Below are positions 6,713-8,350 of a stretch of 8,350 nt of DNA, piece after piece. The stretch comes from an uncultured Ruminococcus sp. (lineage in GTDB: Bacteria; Bacillota; Clostridia; Oscillospirales; Ruminococcaceae). A program made the translations under genes and the position numbers. The notes under the pieces are model-generated. The model was not told the origin of the DNA and ran no database searches. It was given only the letters and a program-made list of their open reading frames with translations. Positions within the stretch are counted from its first letter, which is position 1; each line of letters starts with the position of its first letter. Where the stretch lies: contig URWK01000050.1 in assembly GCA_900551505.1 (NCBI GenBank), forward strand, positions 1 to 8,350, written 5' to 3'.

Positions 6713-8281
6713 ATGACAGGGAAACAAATACAACAGAAAGGTAAAAAAACCGTATTCAGAATAGTTTACGGAAGAACAATAGTAGTAGTACTTGCGTTAC
6801 TTCTGCAAATTGTCTTACTGGCTTTAAGCTTCATACGGCTTACGGAATATTCAACATATATATTAATTGGGTTGACGGTGCTTTCGTGGGTGCTTGCGAT
6901 ATATATTCTGAACAGAAGCAAGGACACGCCGGAATTCAAACTTGCGTGGATAATACCGGTTATAATAATACCTGTATTCGGAAGCTTGTTCTATGTATTC
7001 ATAAGGTTACAGCTTGGGACGAAGCTACTTTATAAACGGCACAGTCATTTACTTGAGGAAACCAAACCTCTGCTTAAACAGGAAAGTTCTGTGGAACAGA
7101 AGTTAAAAAAAGAAAATAAACAAGTCTGGTCATTGGCGAATTACATGAACAATTATGGGGGTTATCCGATATATGAGAATACTTCCGTAAAATACTTTCC
7201 ACTCGGCGATGATAAATTCGAGGAAATGAAAATACAGCTTGAAAAGGCAGAGAAATTCATATTTATGGAATATTTTATAGTTGAGGAGGGCAAGATGTGG
7301 AATGCAATTCTTGAAATCCTTGAGAGAAAGGCGAAACAGGGCGTAGATGTGAGATTTATGTATGATGGAATGTGTTGCCTTGTGCTTGTGCCGTACAGTT
7401 ACCCTAAGAAGTTGCAGGAGAAAGGCATTAAATGTAAGATGTTCCAGCCAATAAGACCGGCACTTTCTACAGAACAGAATAACCGTGACCACAGAAAAAT
7501 TTTGGTAATTGACGGACATACAGCTTTCACAGGTGGCGTAAATCTTGCGGACGAATATATAAATCAGAAAGAAGTTTACGGTCACTGGAAAGACACGGCG
7601 GTAATGATTAAGGGCGATGCCGTAAAAAGTTTTACGATAATGTTCTTGCAGATGTGGAATATTACAGAGAAAGAAGATTGCGATTACAACCTTTTCCTTA
7701 ACAGGACTGCCAAACCAGAAAAGCAGGAAAATTACGGCTTTGTAATGCCTTATGGCGACAGTCCGCTTGACAATGAGTATGTCGGCGAAAATGTATATCT
7801 TGACATTCTGAATACTGCGGAAGATTATGTTCACATAATGACACCATACCTTATAATAGACAATGAGATTATAACAGCACTTAAATATTCGGCTAAGAGG
7901 GGAATTGAAACGACAATTATAATGCCGCATATTCCCGATAAGATGTATGCTTATCTGCTTGCAAGGACGTTTTATCAGGAATTAATTGAGGCAGGCGTTA
8001 ATATTTATGAATACACGCCGGGTTTTGTCCATGCCAAGTGCTTTATATCCGATGACAAAAAGGCAACAGTCGGAACGGTGAACCTTGACTACAGAAGTTT
8101 TTTCCTGCATTTTGAATGCGGGGTATTCATGTACGGAAATGACGAGATAGCGAATATAGAAAAGGATTATCAGGAAACCTTGAAGAAGTGCCAGAAGATA
8201 ACGATTGAGGAGTGCAAGCATTATCCTATTGTAAAGAAGGTAGCAGGCAGAGTTCTCAGACTGATAGCACCTCTTATGTAA
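6713..8281 (+). CDS. cls: cardiolipin synthase (phospholipase D superfamily)
   Basis: This 522-residue membrane protein joins phosphatidylglycerol molecules to make cardiolipin and glycerol, by family knowledge. Three hydrophobic segments (about 22-42, 47-66 and 78-98) form the N-terminal membrane anchor, longer than the two helices usual in many bacterial Cls proteins. Two phospholipase D catalytic motifs follow: His260-x-Lys262-x4-Asp267 in DHRKILVID, followed by GGVNLADEY, and His440-x-Lys442-x4-Asp447 in FVHAKCFISD, followed by GTVNLDYRSFFLHFE. Both HKD triads are intact, so it should be active. Length fits the roughly 480-520 residues of the family. The start is set by AAGGAG eight bases before the ATG and by a matched promoter. 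It is divergent from the rubrerythrin gene. A related PLD-type phospholipid synthase with other acceptors cannot be excluded. It ends just ten bases before the noisy contig end, so any co-transcribed downstream gene is unseen. Confidence 0.95.
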   Translation: MTGKQIQQKGKKTVFRIVYGRTIVVVLALLLQIVLLALSFIRLTEYSTYILIGLTVLSWVLAIYILNRSKDTPEFKLAWIIPVIIIPVFGSLFYVFIRLQLGTKLLYKRHSHLLEETKPLLKQESSVEQKLKKENKQVWSLANYMNNYGGYPIYENTSVKYFPLGDDKFEEMKIQLEKAEKFIFMEYFIVEEGKMWNAILEILERKAKQGVDVRFMYDGMCCLVLVPYSYPKKLQEKGIKCKMFQPIRPALSTEQNNRDHRKILVIDGHTAFTGGVNLADEYINQKEVYGHWKDTAVMIKGDAVKSFTIMFLQMWNITEKEDCDYNLFLNRTAKPEKQENYGFVMPYGDSPLDNEYVGENVYLDILNTAEDYVHIMTPYLIIDNEIITALKYSAKRGIETTIIMPHIPDKMYAYLLARTFYQELIEAGVNIYEYTPGFVHAKCFISDDKKATVGTVNLDYRSFFLHFECGVFMYGNDEIANIEKDYQETLKKCQKITIEECKHYPIVKKVAGRVLRLIAPLM

Positions 8282-8290
8282 CATAACAAA

Positions 8291-8350
8291 TCGGGGGGGG
8301 GGGGGGGGGGGGGGCGCGGGGGGGCCCCCAAAAAAAAAAAAAAAAAAAGT
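8291..8350. other. poly-G / poly-C / poly-A contig end, probably unreliable
   Basis: After TC come 22 G (8293-8314), a short GCGC patch, seven G, five C and then 19 A. The order TC-G run ... C run-A run repeats the edges of the palindrome at 5730-5774 and the block at 4351-4421. No terminator for the cardiolipin synthase gene can be trusted here. Likely a GC-rich hairpin at which reads and assembly broke down. Confidence 0.65.

Noticed and set aside
7130..7930. A 266-codon minus-strand open frame inside the cardiolipin synthase gene
   Set aside because: It is antisense to a gene with both HKD motifs intact, and its translation shows no family features and no ribosome site.
1..8350. CRISPR array, tRNA, rRNA, transposase or phage genes
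   Set aside because: No regularly spaced repeats, tRNA-like cloverleaf, rRNA signature or mobile-element protein motif was seen on either strand.

Overview
The window looks like a short contig from a moderately AT-rich, Gram-positive-type anaerobe, most likely a gut Clostridia member of the Ruminococcus / Oscillospiraceae kind. The support is strong Shine-Dalgarno sites (AGGAGG, AAGGAG, AAAGGGGA), sigma-A promoters with 17-bp spacers, a reverse rubrerythrin, and a paired ABC exporter typical of Firmicutes. This assignment is inferred from gene content and style; there is no rRNA or other taxonomic marker.

Layout from left to right: (i) 1-123 is low-complexity C/G-rich sequence at the contig end. 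(ii) 4166-124, minus strand, is a two-gene operon encoding a heterodimeric ABC exporter. Its genes overlap by one base (TAATG), a clear sigma-A promoter lies upstream at 4237-4265, and a palindromic operator-like site lies just downstream of that promoter. (iii) 4351-4421 is a block of G runs and then C runs inside otherwise AT-rich intergenic DNA. (iv) 4527-5705, plus strand, is a DUF815-type AAA+ ATPase with its own promoter. (v) 5706-5925 is a convergent spacer holding two strong hairpins, one a likely terminator for the next gene. (vi) 6471-5926, minus strand, is a reverse rubrerythrin. (vii) 6472-6712 is a divergent promoter region with an imperfect inverted repeat. (viii) 6713-8281, plus strand, is a cardiolipin synthase with two HKD motifs. 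(ix) 8291-8350 is a poly-G, C and A block at the other contig end.

The genes read as ordinary housekeeping and stress/envelope functions: small-molecule or peptide export, peroxide detoxification, membrane phospholipid synthesis, and an ATPase of unknown role. I see no mobile element genes, CRISPR array, tRNA or rRNA, and no convincing new multi-gene system.

The most unusual structure is that the internal G/C homopolymer block and the right contig end both begin and end like the well-formed GC palindrome at 5730-5774 (T-C-GGGGG ... CCCCC-(G)-AAA). This suggests a dispersed GC-rich palindromic repeat that sequencing or assembly failed to resolve. If so, the internal block at 4351-4421 may be a false or repeat-mediated join, and the linkage between the ABC operon and the ATPase should be treated with caution.
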